From Tenebrio molitor (taxonomy: Eukaryota > Arthropoda > Insecta > Coleoptera > Tenebrionidae): 64,000 nt of DNA. The stretch's first letter is position 1, and each line of letters begins with the position of its first letter. Positions 11,839 through 21,990 of the stretch are shown piece after piece. The stretch lies in NCBI RefSeq assembly GCF_963966145.1, contig NC_091050.1:16120001-16184000 (forward strand), in the 5' to 3' direction. The notes under the pieces are model-generated. The model was not told the DNA's origin and made no database searches. It was given only the letters and a program-made list of their open reading frames with translations. The position numbers and the translations under genes are program-made.

Positions 11839-12085
11839 TTTTCACTACTAGTCTCAGAAGGCGTCATTATTTACTCCTGAACCTCCAGAAAGGGTTTTAA
11901 CGTATCTAGTAGTGAAAAAAATAGTATATAAACCACGGTAGAGAAGTCTTTTATAGATTTCGCGCTTTAGATCCCTCGGCGAGTATCTAATCTTGGCGCT
12001 CTGGCTATAATCTTGAACTTCTCCACCTTGGTGTATAATATACTATTTTTCATTACTAGTCTCAGAAGGCGTCATTATTGACTCT
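11839..12085. repeat. Foldback repeat bracketed by a direct repeat
   Basis: A hairpin spans about 11905-12062: CTAGTAGTGAAAAAAATAG at the left pairs with CTATTTTTCATTACTAG at the right, and the pairing continues inward through the GAGAAGTC/GAACTTCTC region. A copy of CACTACTAGTCTCAGAAGG with following bases (11846 onward) recurs about 206 bp later (12053 onward) as a direct repeat. The arrangement suggests a hairpin element that inserted into, or duplicated, its flank. Confidence 0.65.
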
Positions 12086-12125
12086 CGAACCGATCCCAGA
12101 AGTAGAATTTCTCTCCCTAGGTTAA

Positions 12126-12818
12126 GGATGAACTGGAGTAACAATCTCAGCAAAAAGTTGCGGAATTCTTATAATGCTATAAAACGTTTATTACGAGGAA
12201 TCAATATTTGAAAAAAAAGTTTTTAATTTTTGGAAACGAATTGTAATCAGTTGCAAGTAAATTTTGTGTTCATTTTCTTGATATTTAGATAATTACTTAC
12301 ATGTGATTTTACAATCCTTTGACTAAGACTGTACGTAAAAGTAAACAAAAGCACACTGAATTCAATTTTCATTGCATTTCTGTTAAAGTTCTTAACGTAA
12401 CTGTAGTAAAACGTGCGATATGAGTGTAATATTACATACCGACGACAATCACATGCGTTTTGTTCAATTTTTATTGAAATTAAAACAGGTACATAACCTC
12501 AAAAACCATGTTTTTCCACATATAATTAGCGATTACATGGAAAATCCTCGACCAGCTTTTTTTGTAAATTCATTAGAAAATTCTACGATATCGATACTTT
12601 ATGTGTGAAAAATTTAAGAAAAATTGGCCATTTTGAAATATGTTTTTTATCAATTTATATACGAGCATTGATCGATTTCTCATAAGAACGCGTGTAAAAT
12701 ATCCCGAAACTTTAAAAGGTAATAACTTTAAAATTCCTATCCTTTAGCATCGATAGAAGGACTATTGTACCAATTTTGAGCAATTTTCGCCATTTTTCAA
12801 TGTTACTCCAGTTCATCC
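12126..12818. mobile_element. Non-autonomous element with TTAA flanks (piggyBac-type target), 693 bp
   Basis: Bounded by TTAA at 12122-12125 and 12819-12822, with 18-bp inverted repeats starting GGATGAACTGGAGTAACA. A TTAA target duplication is characteristic of piggyBac-type transposons. The ends lack the usual piggyBac CCY start, so the family is only suggested. The interior is AT-rich and non-coding. Confidence 0.65.
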
Positions 12819-12854
12819 TTAATAATAGGCAGAATATCAATAATAATAATAATA

Positions 12855-14017
12855 GTGTTTGAAATCGATATTAAACATTCAAATTTACAGTCGCCACGCT
12901 AGTTCTGCGCTTAGAAAAAATCGTCCACTATGTAGTTGCATTTCCGGTTACCTCATCGGGACCCCCTCGGTTCCTTTGGATTTTCTCATTGTCCGGCGTC
13001 CCGGTGGACCCGGTAGTGCACACAGTGACCGAATTAACCAAAAATAGAGCAGATCTTGAGAAGGGTTAGGTATCGTGCCGTCAGCGGTAACAATCGTCAA
13101 TTCTGGTGGCCCTTCCGTATACCGTTACAACATTTTAAATGCAGCCCTAATCAAGTCCGAACGGACACTTCCGATTGACCAGGTACACGAATGCTCAATC
13201 TTTTTATTTCATTATGCAAACGAAAGTTGAGTGATGCGCTCAAATATTCAAAGGGACAAACGGCGACCGTTTTAAGAGGTGAAAAATCTCGGGTGGATGC
13301 CCCCGCCCCGCCATTAATAATCATCGCACCCCGTAATTAAGTGCGAACCAAATGGAAATATTATTTGTAGCGCGGGAGCGAGATGGGTGGCTCGGCTCTG
13401 AATAAATTAAGTGACCCTCGCTGACCACTTCACCCCTGTGTATTGATCAAGGGATAGATTTTATCTGGAACAATTTGTCGATTTGTCTAATTGATTCGGG
13501 CGCGTGATTTGAAGGGGCGAAAAGTGCGAAACAAGTTGCATATGTAGGTAGCGTAGTTTATAATTGCAAAACAAGACGTAGGTAATTCTCGGTTACACGA
13601 GTTGAAACGCACCCCTAACATAACCTAAACCTTAAAAATAAAACCTAAATTGTTTTTATTTGAAATACATTTCAAAATCGACAAATAATAATAATAATAA
13701 TAATAATAAGTATTCGCGTTTGTCATTCTACAGTCAGTCTGAGCTGAATCTGATAAAATATAAATTTCATTATCCCACACCGCCGATCCGGGGGTTGTGG
13801 AAAACCGCGATTTAAATTCGAGCCGCCCTTGAAGAAATAGCAAAAGCATTTTATTTTTTTTACAAACAATGTTCAGGTTGACTGACAAAACCTTGATGCG
13901 TAAATAAAAGAATCGCCTCCCTGGAGCACACGGGTCTGGTAGGAATTGGCGAATTTCGTAATCTGGTGATTATTTTAACCCGGCAATGATTATTTCGGAA
14001 AAAAAGAGAGGAAAACC
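12855..14017 (+). repeat. Inverted duplication, arm 1, blocks B and C
   Basis: 12855-13650 matches 54350-53470 reversed, and 13705-14017 matches 26535-26190 reversed; both blocks keep the same order as in arm 2. The B match is high at 13080-13190. The junction between B and C carries an AAT microsatellite (13682-13710). In arm 2 the two blocks are separated by 27 kb, so arm 1 is either a deleted copy or the compact ancestral order. Confidence 0.85.
13682..13710. repeat. (AAT)n microsatellite
   Basis: About nine AAT/ATA triplets at the junction of two blocks of the inverted duplication, where arm 2 has its 27-kb discontinuity. Confidence 0.9.
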
Positions 14018-14091
14018 CGTATTATAATACTTAATTTATATTGTCTCATAATTTTCGTATCCCACCTCCACCCGGCGGCACGGCAATTTTG

Positions 14092-14270
14092 CCGGAGTAC
14101 ATACAGCTTCCCCATTGTAGCTTGAGCTGTGAGAGCCGGTTGCGCAGTGGTCCTCCACCAATCGCGTCTCATTTCTTTGCTGCTTCCAGGACCTCTTTAT
14201 CAGACCTCTTTATTCAACTTGCGCATCTCTCACAGCTCAAGCTACAATGGGCAAGCTGTACACTATTCGG
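14092..14270. mobile_element. Hairpin MITE
   Basis: The left arm (14092-14136) and right arm (14226-14270) are complementary over about 45 bp and share AGCTTGAGCTGTGAGAG with its complement. The loop is about 90 bp. No coding capacity and no clear target duplication. Confidence 0.75.
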
Positions 14271-14310
14271 ATAATACTATCAAGTAATAGTGCAGTGCTT
14301 ATCAACATAA

Positions 14311-15552
14311 TTACCGGCGTCTCGTCTCCGCATTTTGACTTTTTTGTGTTTTATGTTCTGTGTCAATGTTAAGGAATTTCCTCACGATGTGACATGAGTA
14401 TAATAATATACCTTTTTGAATTTCAACCACCAATGTGTTCTCCAAGTCCAAAATTTTTAAATTTTTAAAAAGAGATTGCGGTACTATTCTTGTTGCTGAA
14501 ATTATAAATGGTAAAATCGAATTTTTTTCTAAACACCAAAGATTTCTCATAGCAATGGAGAGTTCTAAATATTTATTAATTTTTGTATTATATGTCTGTG
14601 TTATATTGTGTGAATTTGGAACAGGTATATCTAAAAGATATGCTTGCTTTTGTTGTTTATTTAAAATAATAATGTCTGGTCTATTATGCTGAATATGAAT
14701 ATCGGTTAAAACTGTACGATCAAAATATAATTTGTAATTGTCATTTTCCAAACAACTTTCGGGTTTATAAATATAATGTGGTTGTGTATCCTTTAATAAG
14801 TTGAATTTAACTGCTAAATTCATGTGTATAATTTTTGCGAATATATCATGACGTTTTTTATATTCGCTTTGAGCCAAAACGGTGCAAGAAGAAATGATGT
14901 GTTCAATGGTTTCCCCTTCAGTTCCGCAAATCCTACATTTATCGATGATGGATTGTAAACCGCATATGTGTTTTTTATAATTTCTTGTATTTATAACACG
15001 ATCTTGTATTGCAAATATAAAACCCTCAGTCTCAGGATGAATATTTGATTTTTTAAGCCATGCATGAGAAGCTTGAATATTAATTTCTGGCTGTTCTAGC
15101 TCTTTAAAATATCTCCCATGTAAAGACTTTTGTTTTATATTTGCTATAGTGTCAGGTATATTTGGCTCAACAATATCTGAAATTACATTATCACTTAAAT
15201 TTAAAGGTGTGTAACCTTTATCCGCTGAAACCAAAGCATTAAAAAAAGTGTTATCACGAGCTCTATTGAGAAAATAATTTTTTAGTGAAGCAATTTGATT
15301 GTGTTGTAGAATTTCTAGATTTGAAAAACCCCTACCACCATTTTCGCGTGGTAAATTAAATCTTTCAATAGCAGATTTGGGGTGATGTTTACAAAATTTT
15401 GTAAAGAGAACTCTAGTTTGAATATTTATATTCTGTAAATTAGTTTTGGACCATTTTATAACACCAAAAGAATAGGTCAACAATGGAACAGCATATGTAT
15501 TAACTGCTTTAATTAAATTATTACCGTTTAATTTTGATTTTAAAATAGATGT
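14311..15552 (-). pseudogene. C-terminal RT/endonuclease part of the REL-type non-LTR element
   Basis: Open for about 414 codons when read from 15552; no Met is needed because this is an internal fragment. It begins LKSKLNGNNLIKAVNTYAVP and continues LTYSFGVIKWSKTNL, the conserved post-RT segment of R2-like elements. A zinc-knuckle follows (CRICGTEGETIEHIISSC, about 14895-14950) and then a PD-(D/E)XK-type endonuclease signature RPDIIILN...YLLDIPVP near 14620-14690. This long uninterrupted stretch is the best-preserved mobile protein in the window. Its N-terminal part is separated by an insertion and has an in-frame stop, so the element is dead. Confidence 0.75.
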
Positions 15553-15556
15553 AATG

Positions 15557-16490
15557 TAAGATGTAATGTAATTCTTAAATAATAGTTATTTACATAATTA
15601 GTGGGATAAAAGCAATATTACAGGACTCGAGTGTGAAGATTGCAGATGACGAGGGCGTTAGCCCGAGTTCATCTGTAACACACGAGTTTCCTGTAATATG
15701 CTTTAGCCCACGTGTTATGTACAACATTTTATCTACGGCTACGAATTATTAATTAAAAAAATCAATTTTTGGCAAAAACGTCAAATTTGACATTTACAAA
15801 AATATATTTTGATAATTGTTAAATGTCAGTTTCAATCGTTTTAATTAAAAATCAAAGCAACAAGATTGAAACAATTTGCTCAAAACCAGGACAACCAGCT
15901 AATTCTGTTTGTAAACAACGCGTTGTTTAAAATTTTTCATAATTGAGAACCGGGTCGTTTACGTCTTATCGCGGCTCTCGGAAGTGAAGTGACTTCGAAA
16001 AATGTACATTGGGGTTACCCCGACGTCAAGTGAGAAAAGTACCAGAACCTGGAATGAAAACGTGTGTGATCCTGTTTCGAGGACGACCTGGAGTGCAAGA
16101 GACAAGCGTCTCTGGAGGTGTCACTGCAGTTTGCGTCGTTTTTCCAGTATGACGTGTATTACAAAGTGGTCTCTTGTGCGAGTAACCTAAAAGAGAGTAG
16201 TAGATGATATCATTAAAAGTGGAAGTGAGTCTTTTTGTGCCAAGCCCAGAGATTGAAGACCGAAACGAAGTCGATGCCGGCTACTGGGCGAACAAAATGC
16301 AAGGACTGTGTTATGTATTTACAATAAGTACCTAGCTTTTCTTTTGTATTGCTGTATTTCAATAAATTTTGTCTGTTTGCTTCTAAATAAAAATGCGTTA
16401 CGTAATGAAACCAGTGCGGTAATGAACTACATTACGCAACTCAAATGACTGTAAATGAGTGTGGTAATAACGACTTATCCAAGCAGCCGT
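15557..16490. mobile_element. Composite insertion splitting the REL-type retroelement
   Basis: RT-derived reading resumes on each side of this 0.93-kb stretch, so it entered after the retroelement. It contains a hairpin MITE at 15601-15711 (GTGGG-TAAA ends, arms with AATATTACAGGA) and a matched pair TTTTATCTACGGCT (15727-15740) and its complement at 16485-16498. The middle (15950-16380) is GC-richer and ends with AATAAA, reminiscent of captured transcript sequence, but I recognise no protein. Confidence 0.55.
15601..15711. repeat. Hairpin MITE inside the composite insertion
   Basis: Arms GTGGGATAAAAGCAATATTA and its near-complement ending at 15711 pair over about 50 bp, with GAGGGCGTTAGCCC at the tip. 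Non-coding foldback structure. Confidence 0.7.
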
Positions 16491-16509
16491 AGATAAAATT
16501 GTTTTTCTA

Positions 16510-16838
16510 AATTTTCTTTTATAATTGAATGTTAAATATGATTTGATTGATTAATACCTTTATAAAATTCTCCTTTATTTAAATTTTTAATGATTTCTCC
16601 TTCTTGAGTTATATATTCTAAATTTTCGTAATGACCGCAACATATTGATTGCGTTTTACACTTATCAATACCAAAACTCATGCCAATATCATTTGAGAAA
16701 TTTTCAGTTATTGTTAGTAAAGATAAAATGTGATTCTTTTTAGATGCATAAAGTTTTATGTCATCCATATAAAGAAGGTGATTTCATTTGGATAGTGTGG
16801 TATTATTAAGTCTAATATTGAAACCATATATGTAATAT
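16510..16838 (-). pseudogene. Reverse-transcriptase core of the REL-type element (LYMDDIKLYAS)
   Basis: Reads GFNIRLNNTTLSK, a stop, NHLLYMDDIKLYASKKN and then ITENFSNDIGMSFGIDKC. The YMDD box is the catalytic RT motif, and the DIGMSFGIDKC segment after it is characteristic of R2-like elements. A stop before HLLY and another after QSNHI show decay. Upstream motifs are missing, and sequence before 16838 is TTA microsatellite. Confidence 0.7.
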
Positions 16839-16877
16839 TATTATATTATATTATTATTACTATTATTATATTATAAC
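16831..16877. repeat. TTA/ATT-rich microsatellite
   Basis: Imperfect run of TTA triplets at the 5' truncation point of the retroelement. Confidence 0.8.
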
Positions 16878-17124
16878 TCTCGGTGACAAAAAATGAATAA
16901 TATTCCCAAAAGATGCGAGTTTACTAGCGCTCTGTGGGGATCACTCAAACTACATTTCTGACTCAGGCCTTTCATATATATTTTATACAGCAGGTCGTGT
17001 TCCACACTAATTCAATAACAGGAAACTGCAGCAACAACACTAAGCTTCTCACATCTCTTTAAAGGTGGCGCGCATTTCCTTAAAACTCAAAATCTTTTTT
17101 TTTTATTAATATGGCTTTAAGATA

Positions 17125-17270
17125 ATAGTTATTTGTGTATCAAGGGCAAAAAGTGCATCTTTTTCGCCCGAGTCTAGGCGCTGCCGAGACTTGAAAATAG
17201 GCGAGGGCACAAGGCTCTTTTGGCCGAAGCGCACATTAAATTTTTTAGGCGACCGCACGAACTACAAAGC
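17125..17270 (+). mobile_element. MITE family with GTTATTTGTGTATCAA end, copy 1
   Basis: Matches the reverse complement of 36860-37015 over more than 100 bp, including AAAAAGTGCATCTTTTTCG. Two copies 20 kb apart in opposite orientation, neither coding, indicate a dispersed short element. Confidence 0.65.
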
Positions 17271-17384
17271 AAAAGACATTATTGGAAAAATTACAAATTT
17301 ATTTTGTATCTACTTTTTTCAAATAGATACATTTATTAATACATATTAACAATATTAACTATTTTTTAAACTAAGAGCCAGTTT

Positions 17385-17521
17385 ACAGAAGCGAAATGAA
17401 ATGCCAGATTAACTGAACACGTGACCAGATTGAACCAATCGAAGCTTCGGATTCATCAGTTAATCGCGCATTAAAATTTAATTCGAATTAAATATTTAAT
17501 TCTCTTTCTATAAACTGGCCC
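17385..17521 (-). mobile_element. PIF/Harbinger-like MITE, copy 1
   Basis: Ends GAGCCAGTTTACAGAAGCG and, reversed, GGGCCAGTTTATAGAAAG, with TAA on the left and TTA on the right. It is the same family, inverted, as the pair at 25237-25562 and shares GAACCAATCGAAGC/TCGATTGGTTC-type interior sequence. Confidence 0.75.
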
Positions 17522-17689
17522 TTAGTATTTTTTATCAGCTTGCTAACAAAACGAGAAATTTACTATTTGTAATACAATTACTTATTTACATAATTCATGG
17601 TGACAGGACAATTATTGCGATTATCATCTGCGATGTCCGGTGGCGTATTACACATTAGATATCACTTTGGTTGTTGTATTAGACATTTC

Positions 17690-18960
17690 TTCATTACGCT
17701 GTTGCTATTGATTATCAGCTAAGGTTTCATCATCTAAATACCAAATATTCAGTTAAGAATCCAAAGATAAAATAATTGGTTGAATGGCAAGGCTAAAAAT
17801 CATAGCACCGCAAGGATCTCCTTGCGGGGCTCCAACAGAAGAAGAAATTAAATGATTACCGAAAAATAAAGTTGAAGGATTTCTACACCATTGATAAAGA
17901 TGAGAGTAAAGAAGTCGGGTATGACATTGCACTTCTTTTAGAATACAATCCCATTCAACTGAGTTAAAGACGTTTTTGAAATCTAATTTAAGAAGAACTT
18001 TGCCACAAAGGTTCGTGCGGTATGAGTTGCTGCTTCGCATCCTAGTTTAGTTGCTACTCCAAGCTGGTGTGGAGATAAATAAGAATTTACAATATGTATT
18101 ACGACTTTGAAAACAGGCTAGCTTTGAAGTAAATCTTCGTAAAAACAGTTTCCGATACCGATTGGTCTAATTCCTTCATCTTTCTTATGAAGGACCTATA
18201 AAGATGCACCATATAATAAATGACAAATTTCTGAAGGAAGTTGGCCAGACAATAAAAAATTGCACAGTTTTGTCAAAGCTCTTAGGCCCGGTTGCATAAA
18301 GCGATGTCAAATCGTTGTTAAAGTTAACATAATGTCAAGTGATCTGATTGGATGATATTTAACATTTTTAACAAATGGGCGGATTTCCGACTTAACGCGT
18401 TGTTAGCTGACACGATGTTAACTAAGCTTTATACAACCGAGCCTTAGTGCCTACTGACCTGCTACACCCGCTGACAAAGATATGATATCTTTCAAGTATT
18501 GTGGTCTCATGTCATCTGAACTTGTGAAGAATCGGCAGGAAAGGAATTGATAGCTTCTCGAACGTTTTGCTCATTAAAGAAAACTCTCCTGGTTTGAAAG
18601 CGCCTGGGAAGAAAAGTTCGCGAAATGGTGAAGGATTTTTTTTCGAGTTCTTCAGCAACATCTTCATTGAATGAAGCTAATGAGTCATCCGAGGACAATA
18701 ATTTAATAGCTCCTCTGATATCAAAATCAGCTACTTTTGCTTCCACTTTCTTAGCTAATGATAAATGTGTAGGTACGATTCTTAGAAGCAGTTCGTGTTT
18801 GAGGTACTTCAAAATTAGAAAGATTTTCTTCTATATGCTTATTCAATGACTTATCAGATTTCTCTGTTACATTGAAAGCTCTATAGGAGAAACGCAAAAG
18901 ATTCTCAAAAGAAGAGTTGGATTTGGTCGAAAGACCATTATTCATTGTTGAGCTAAATTT
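17690..18960 (-). pseudogene. Decayed non-LTR reverse transcriptase (WYLDD type)
   Basis: Fragments of one RT read in order on the - strand. First an N-terminal part with FENLLRFSYRAFNV (18945 down), a frameshift near 18845, then AKKVEAKVADFDIRGAIKLL and SSDDSLASFNEDVAEELEKK (18812-18507). Next RT boxes LLKLDFKNVFNSVEWD and SVGAPQGDPCGAMIFSLA (18040-17753), a stop, and NIWYLDDETLAD (about 17710-17745), the catalytic YxDD box. The boxes differ from those of the neighbouring REL-type element, so this is a second family. It is broken by frameshifts, stops and a MITE (18285-18443). Confidence 0.75.
18285..18443. mobile_element. PIF/Harbinger-like MITE with TTA target duplication, 159 bp
   Basis: Inverted ends GGCCCGGTTGCATAAAGC and (reversed) GGCTCGGTTGTATAAAGC are flanked by TTA at 18282-18284 and 18444-18446. 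A 3-bp TTA target repeat is the hallmark of PIF/Harbinger elements. It sits inside the WYLDD retroelement, so it is younger than that insertion. Confidence 0.85.
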
Positions 18961-19308
18961 ATCTGCAGCTAAATGTCTACAAGATTTTGGTAATCTTCTA
19001 ATAGTTGGTAATGGATATTTTAAATTAATAAGCTATTTTGTGATTGAATCGGTTGAAGAAAAAATAGAAGAAGTTGATAAGTTATTATTGATATGATACT
19101 AATCTACGTGAATTTTCAATCTGGTATTATCCTTAAAAGATTTTTGCGAGTTTATTGATAAAATTTATAAACACGAAGAACATTTATTTTGGATGGGCCG
19201 AGTTCCTACGAACCTATTCGACAATAAAATCCACTTGAAACTCTGAGAGTTATTTATTAATCGGAGGTACACCAAGACAATCTACTCTTCAATGTAATGG
19301 TATTCATT
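18961..19308. other. AT-rich spacer, possible 5' remnant of the WYLDD retroelement
   Basis: Follows on from the retroelement on the - strand, but frames are closed and no further motif is recognised. Confidence 0.35.
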
Positions 19309-19597
19309 TGGTATAAATGTTTAGTGTTTGAACCAACTCTTCTGGTATAAATATTCGAGACCTGTTTCAAATAATCTTTTGTCTAATTTTTGCAAGATTT
19401 CGAATTTTATATCGGTTTGAATTTAAGTAGGTAATAGAATTTTTATTTCAGGGCTTTTAAACATATCTTCTAAAAGACTTGATTTATTTTCAATATCATT
19501 TTGTTAATTTACTTACGACTCACAAACCCTCGTCATTTATACTTATTAAATATAAATATTTTATCAACTTGTGCTAAAATGTAAGTAGAATACAACG

Positions 19598-19748
19598 TTT
19601 TTTTGTTCGACGAGCCCCTTAAAGGGTCCAAATCGCTTAAAACCTTTAAAATTAGCTTGACGTTTCGTTTTGACAAATTGTGACATTTATCAAAATCCGT
19701 TCATATAGGAAAAAATTCTCAAATTCTGACAGTGTCGAACAAAAAATA
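19598..19748. mobile_element. Short MITE with TTTTTTGTTCGAC ends
   Basis: Left end TTTTTTGTTCGACGAG and right end (reversed) TTTTTTGTTCGACACTG form a terminal inverted repeat around a 120-bp non-coding core. Confidence 0.6.
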
Positions 19749-20244
19749 GTTTTTCGTGGCTCTGGCCGGAATTTGGTAAATTACAGATCTCGAAATCGTT
19801 CAGAAACACATGCATTGCCGGCCTAGTCCGGCTAAAAGTAGGGATTTCGAGTTGTCATCGGTTTCGGTTGGCATTTGTTATCAGAATTCTATCAAACGTC
19901 AATGTTTGTTCTGTGGATGGCTCGTTAAAAATGCTTTTCTATTTATAACAACGTACAAACTACAAAGAAGCATTATTTAACTAAAATTAATTAATTAAAA
20001 CTATGTTTCGAGCCACTTCTTGAATATGGGCTGGTGTATTTATTACAACAAATGTTTCAGGAAAATGTCAAAAACAAAACAAATTAATTAAATTTAATAA
20101 ATGTCAGGAAACAAGAGCGATGTTGATTTTAAAATTTAAATGTTTAAATGTAAGTGTTGCCAACACAAAAAAGTCCCTAATACCAACTATTAAAACAAGT
20201 GCTTTAACTTCCATTTAACAAAAATCCGCAGAAGTCGGCATGAA

Positions 20245-20390
20245 AAATTTTGTGTATCACACGTCCAGAAACTGTTTTGCGAGCATTCGTAGTTACAATA
20301 CTCGTCTATCGACTCGTACTGCAAACCGTACTCATGCTCGCAAACGTGCAGTTTCTGGCCTAGTGATACAAATAACTATTATATACAGGG
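20245..20390. repeat. Foldback repeat
   Basis: TGTATCAC-CGTCCAGAAACTG at the left pairs with CAGTTTCTGGCCTAGTGATA at the right, with GCGAGCAT/ATGCTCGC pairing further in. It lies directly before a TA-flanked element. Confidence 0.65.
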
Positions 20391-20395
20391 TGTCC

Positions 20396-21106
20396 CCAAA
20401 AAAAAAAGACGAGTCCATAGCTCTCTTATTTATCGGAGGATTTTAATTATCTATACACCAAATCAAATGGTTGTTAGTAGGCTACAAAACGGCTTAATAA
20501 ATTTACGTATAGCTACAAGGGCTTCAAGACTAAACTGTCAAAACATTTTTTTTCAAATGGGATTACATACTTTTTTTTAGTAATTCTGATTGAGATTTTA
20601 ATTCTGAATGTATCACAAGTATAACTTCACATAAAAAAAAATAACACTAACTTTTGAAACAAATGACGAGCACCAAGTGAAAAGCTATCAAAATGCATTA
20701 CGTTACAATGTAATAACCAAATTAAGGTAGCTGGAAAAACAAATGACAAATAATAACATGTGGGATTGCGCAATATGCCGCCAATGTTTAGCGCAAAACA
20801 TAGAACATAGACGATAGTAGCGTTTTTTAATTTTTTTTTGTGAATTTTTGGTATTTAAGTGTATATTTGTGATACATTGTTGTTTTCAGAATAAAAATCT
20901 CTATCAGAATTACTAAAAAAAAATATGTAATCCCATTTGAAAAAAAATATTTTGACAGTTTACCTTTGAAGTCCATGGAGCTATACTTGAATTTATTAGG
21001 CCATTTTGTAGCCTATTAACAACCATTTAATTTGGTGTACAGATAATTAAAATCTTCCGATAAATAACGGAGTTATGGACTCGTCTTCTTTTTTGGGGAC
21101 ACCCTG
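20396..21106. mobile_element. TA-flanked element with CAGGGTGTCCCC ends, 711 bp
   Basis: Terminal inverted repeats of about 190 bp begin CAGGGTGTCCCCAAAAAAA and include AGACGAGTCCATA and CCATTTTGTAGCC. TA lies on both sides (20394-20395, 21107-21108). No transposase frame. It belongs to the CAGGGTG-ended set that recurs through the window. Confidence 0.85.
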
Positions 21107-21990
21107 TATAATATTATAAATAACTCAAATCACAAGCGAATATTTCAAAGCTTTCCCATTTTATTATAAATAAATAAACAAATATAATCCTAAATGATGA
21201 GATTCATGTAAAGGTGATAAAAGTACGAGTAAGTTTATCGAAAGATATTAGGTCACTGTTTTTATTAGTTTCCATAGATTATCCAATTTTAAATTGAAAT
21301 TGTTTGTTCTCAACTTGGAATTGTTAGTTCTCAATTCGAAATCGATTATTCACAGTTCGATTTTGATTACATATTTCCAATTTGAATTTGATTAAACCCA
21401 TGTTAGTTGAAAAAGTATGCTTTTATAATTAATTATGATTTACTTTTCACTTATTTTGCAATTATTATTATAATTTTACTCTTTTTTTATTGTAACGTGC
21501 ATCACAAACGAAAGTTAAATAATAATCGATCTTCATATTGTGAATTATATTTTTTTTTAAATCGAAAATAGTTTATGAGATGACATTTTGTAAGATTTTC
21601 AGTTTTTTTATCTTATTTTTTTAATAACTTGAAGCTTTGTTTGATGTGTTTTAACCGATTTTTTCCAATTCCCCTGGTCAATGAATGGAAAGCTATTTTA
21701 TTGTTTCTAAAAATAAGGGAGTTTCTTATGGTTTCTGGAATTTTTATGAGTCTTTTCAACCATTTTTGAAGCGCCCAATTTATAAAAGGATTTAGTCTTT
21801 TTTGGGTTATTTATGGATATTTAAAAACGAGTGATTTTTGTAGAATTTTCACCCTTTTTCGTTGTTTTTTCAACGATTTCTGAAATGCACGATTTATAGA
21901 GGAAATTACTTTTTGGATTTATTTTTGTAGAACTTTTTATGTGCCCAATTGTTCTGGTCCAGAAGTAACATTTCATATACTACTGCGAGA

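Larger units (their letters stand above)
14290..16840 (-). mobile_element. 5'-truncated non-LTR retrotransposon with restriction-like endonuclease (R2/R4-like)
   Basis: Two colinear - strand coding relics (16510-16838 and 14311-15552) form the C-terminal part of one retroelement. They carry an LYMDDIKLYAS reverse-transcriptase core, a CCHC knuckle and an RPD...DIPVP endonuclease motif, the order seen in site-specific R2/R4/NeSL-type elements. The upstream end stops at a TTA-rich tract (16831-16877), as in typical 5' truncation. A foreign segment (15557-16490) interrupts it. Confidence 0.75.
16878..17690. other. Spacer with two MITE copies
   Basis: No gene. It contains a MITE of the family also found at 36860-37015 and a PIF/Harbinger-like MITE (17385-17521), annotated separately. 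The rest is AT-rich and unassigned. Confidence 0.5.
19309..21990 (+). repeat. Direct duplication, copy 1 (expanded)
   Basis: Outer parts match 24782-26175 in the same orientation: 19309-19600 with 24782-25105, 21250-21440 with 25120-25225, and the 21600-21990 area with 26060-26175. Relative to copy 2 it carries about 1.6 kb of extra DNA (19600-21240) made of three nested elements. No reading frame is conserved, so the unit is an unidentified non-coding repeat or transposon remnant. Confidence 0.75.

Noticed and set aside
12420..12608. Open frame inside the TTAA-flanked element as a possible transposase
   Set aside because: Only 62 codons, with no helix-turn-helix or DDE motif.
8250..14017. 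Inverted duplication as an assembly artefact
   Set aside because: The arms differ by roughly 10-15% in sequence and by whole transposon insertions with target duplications, which a misassembly would not produce.
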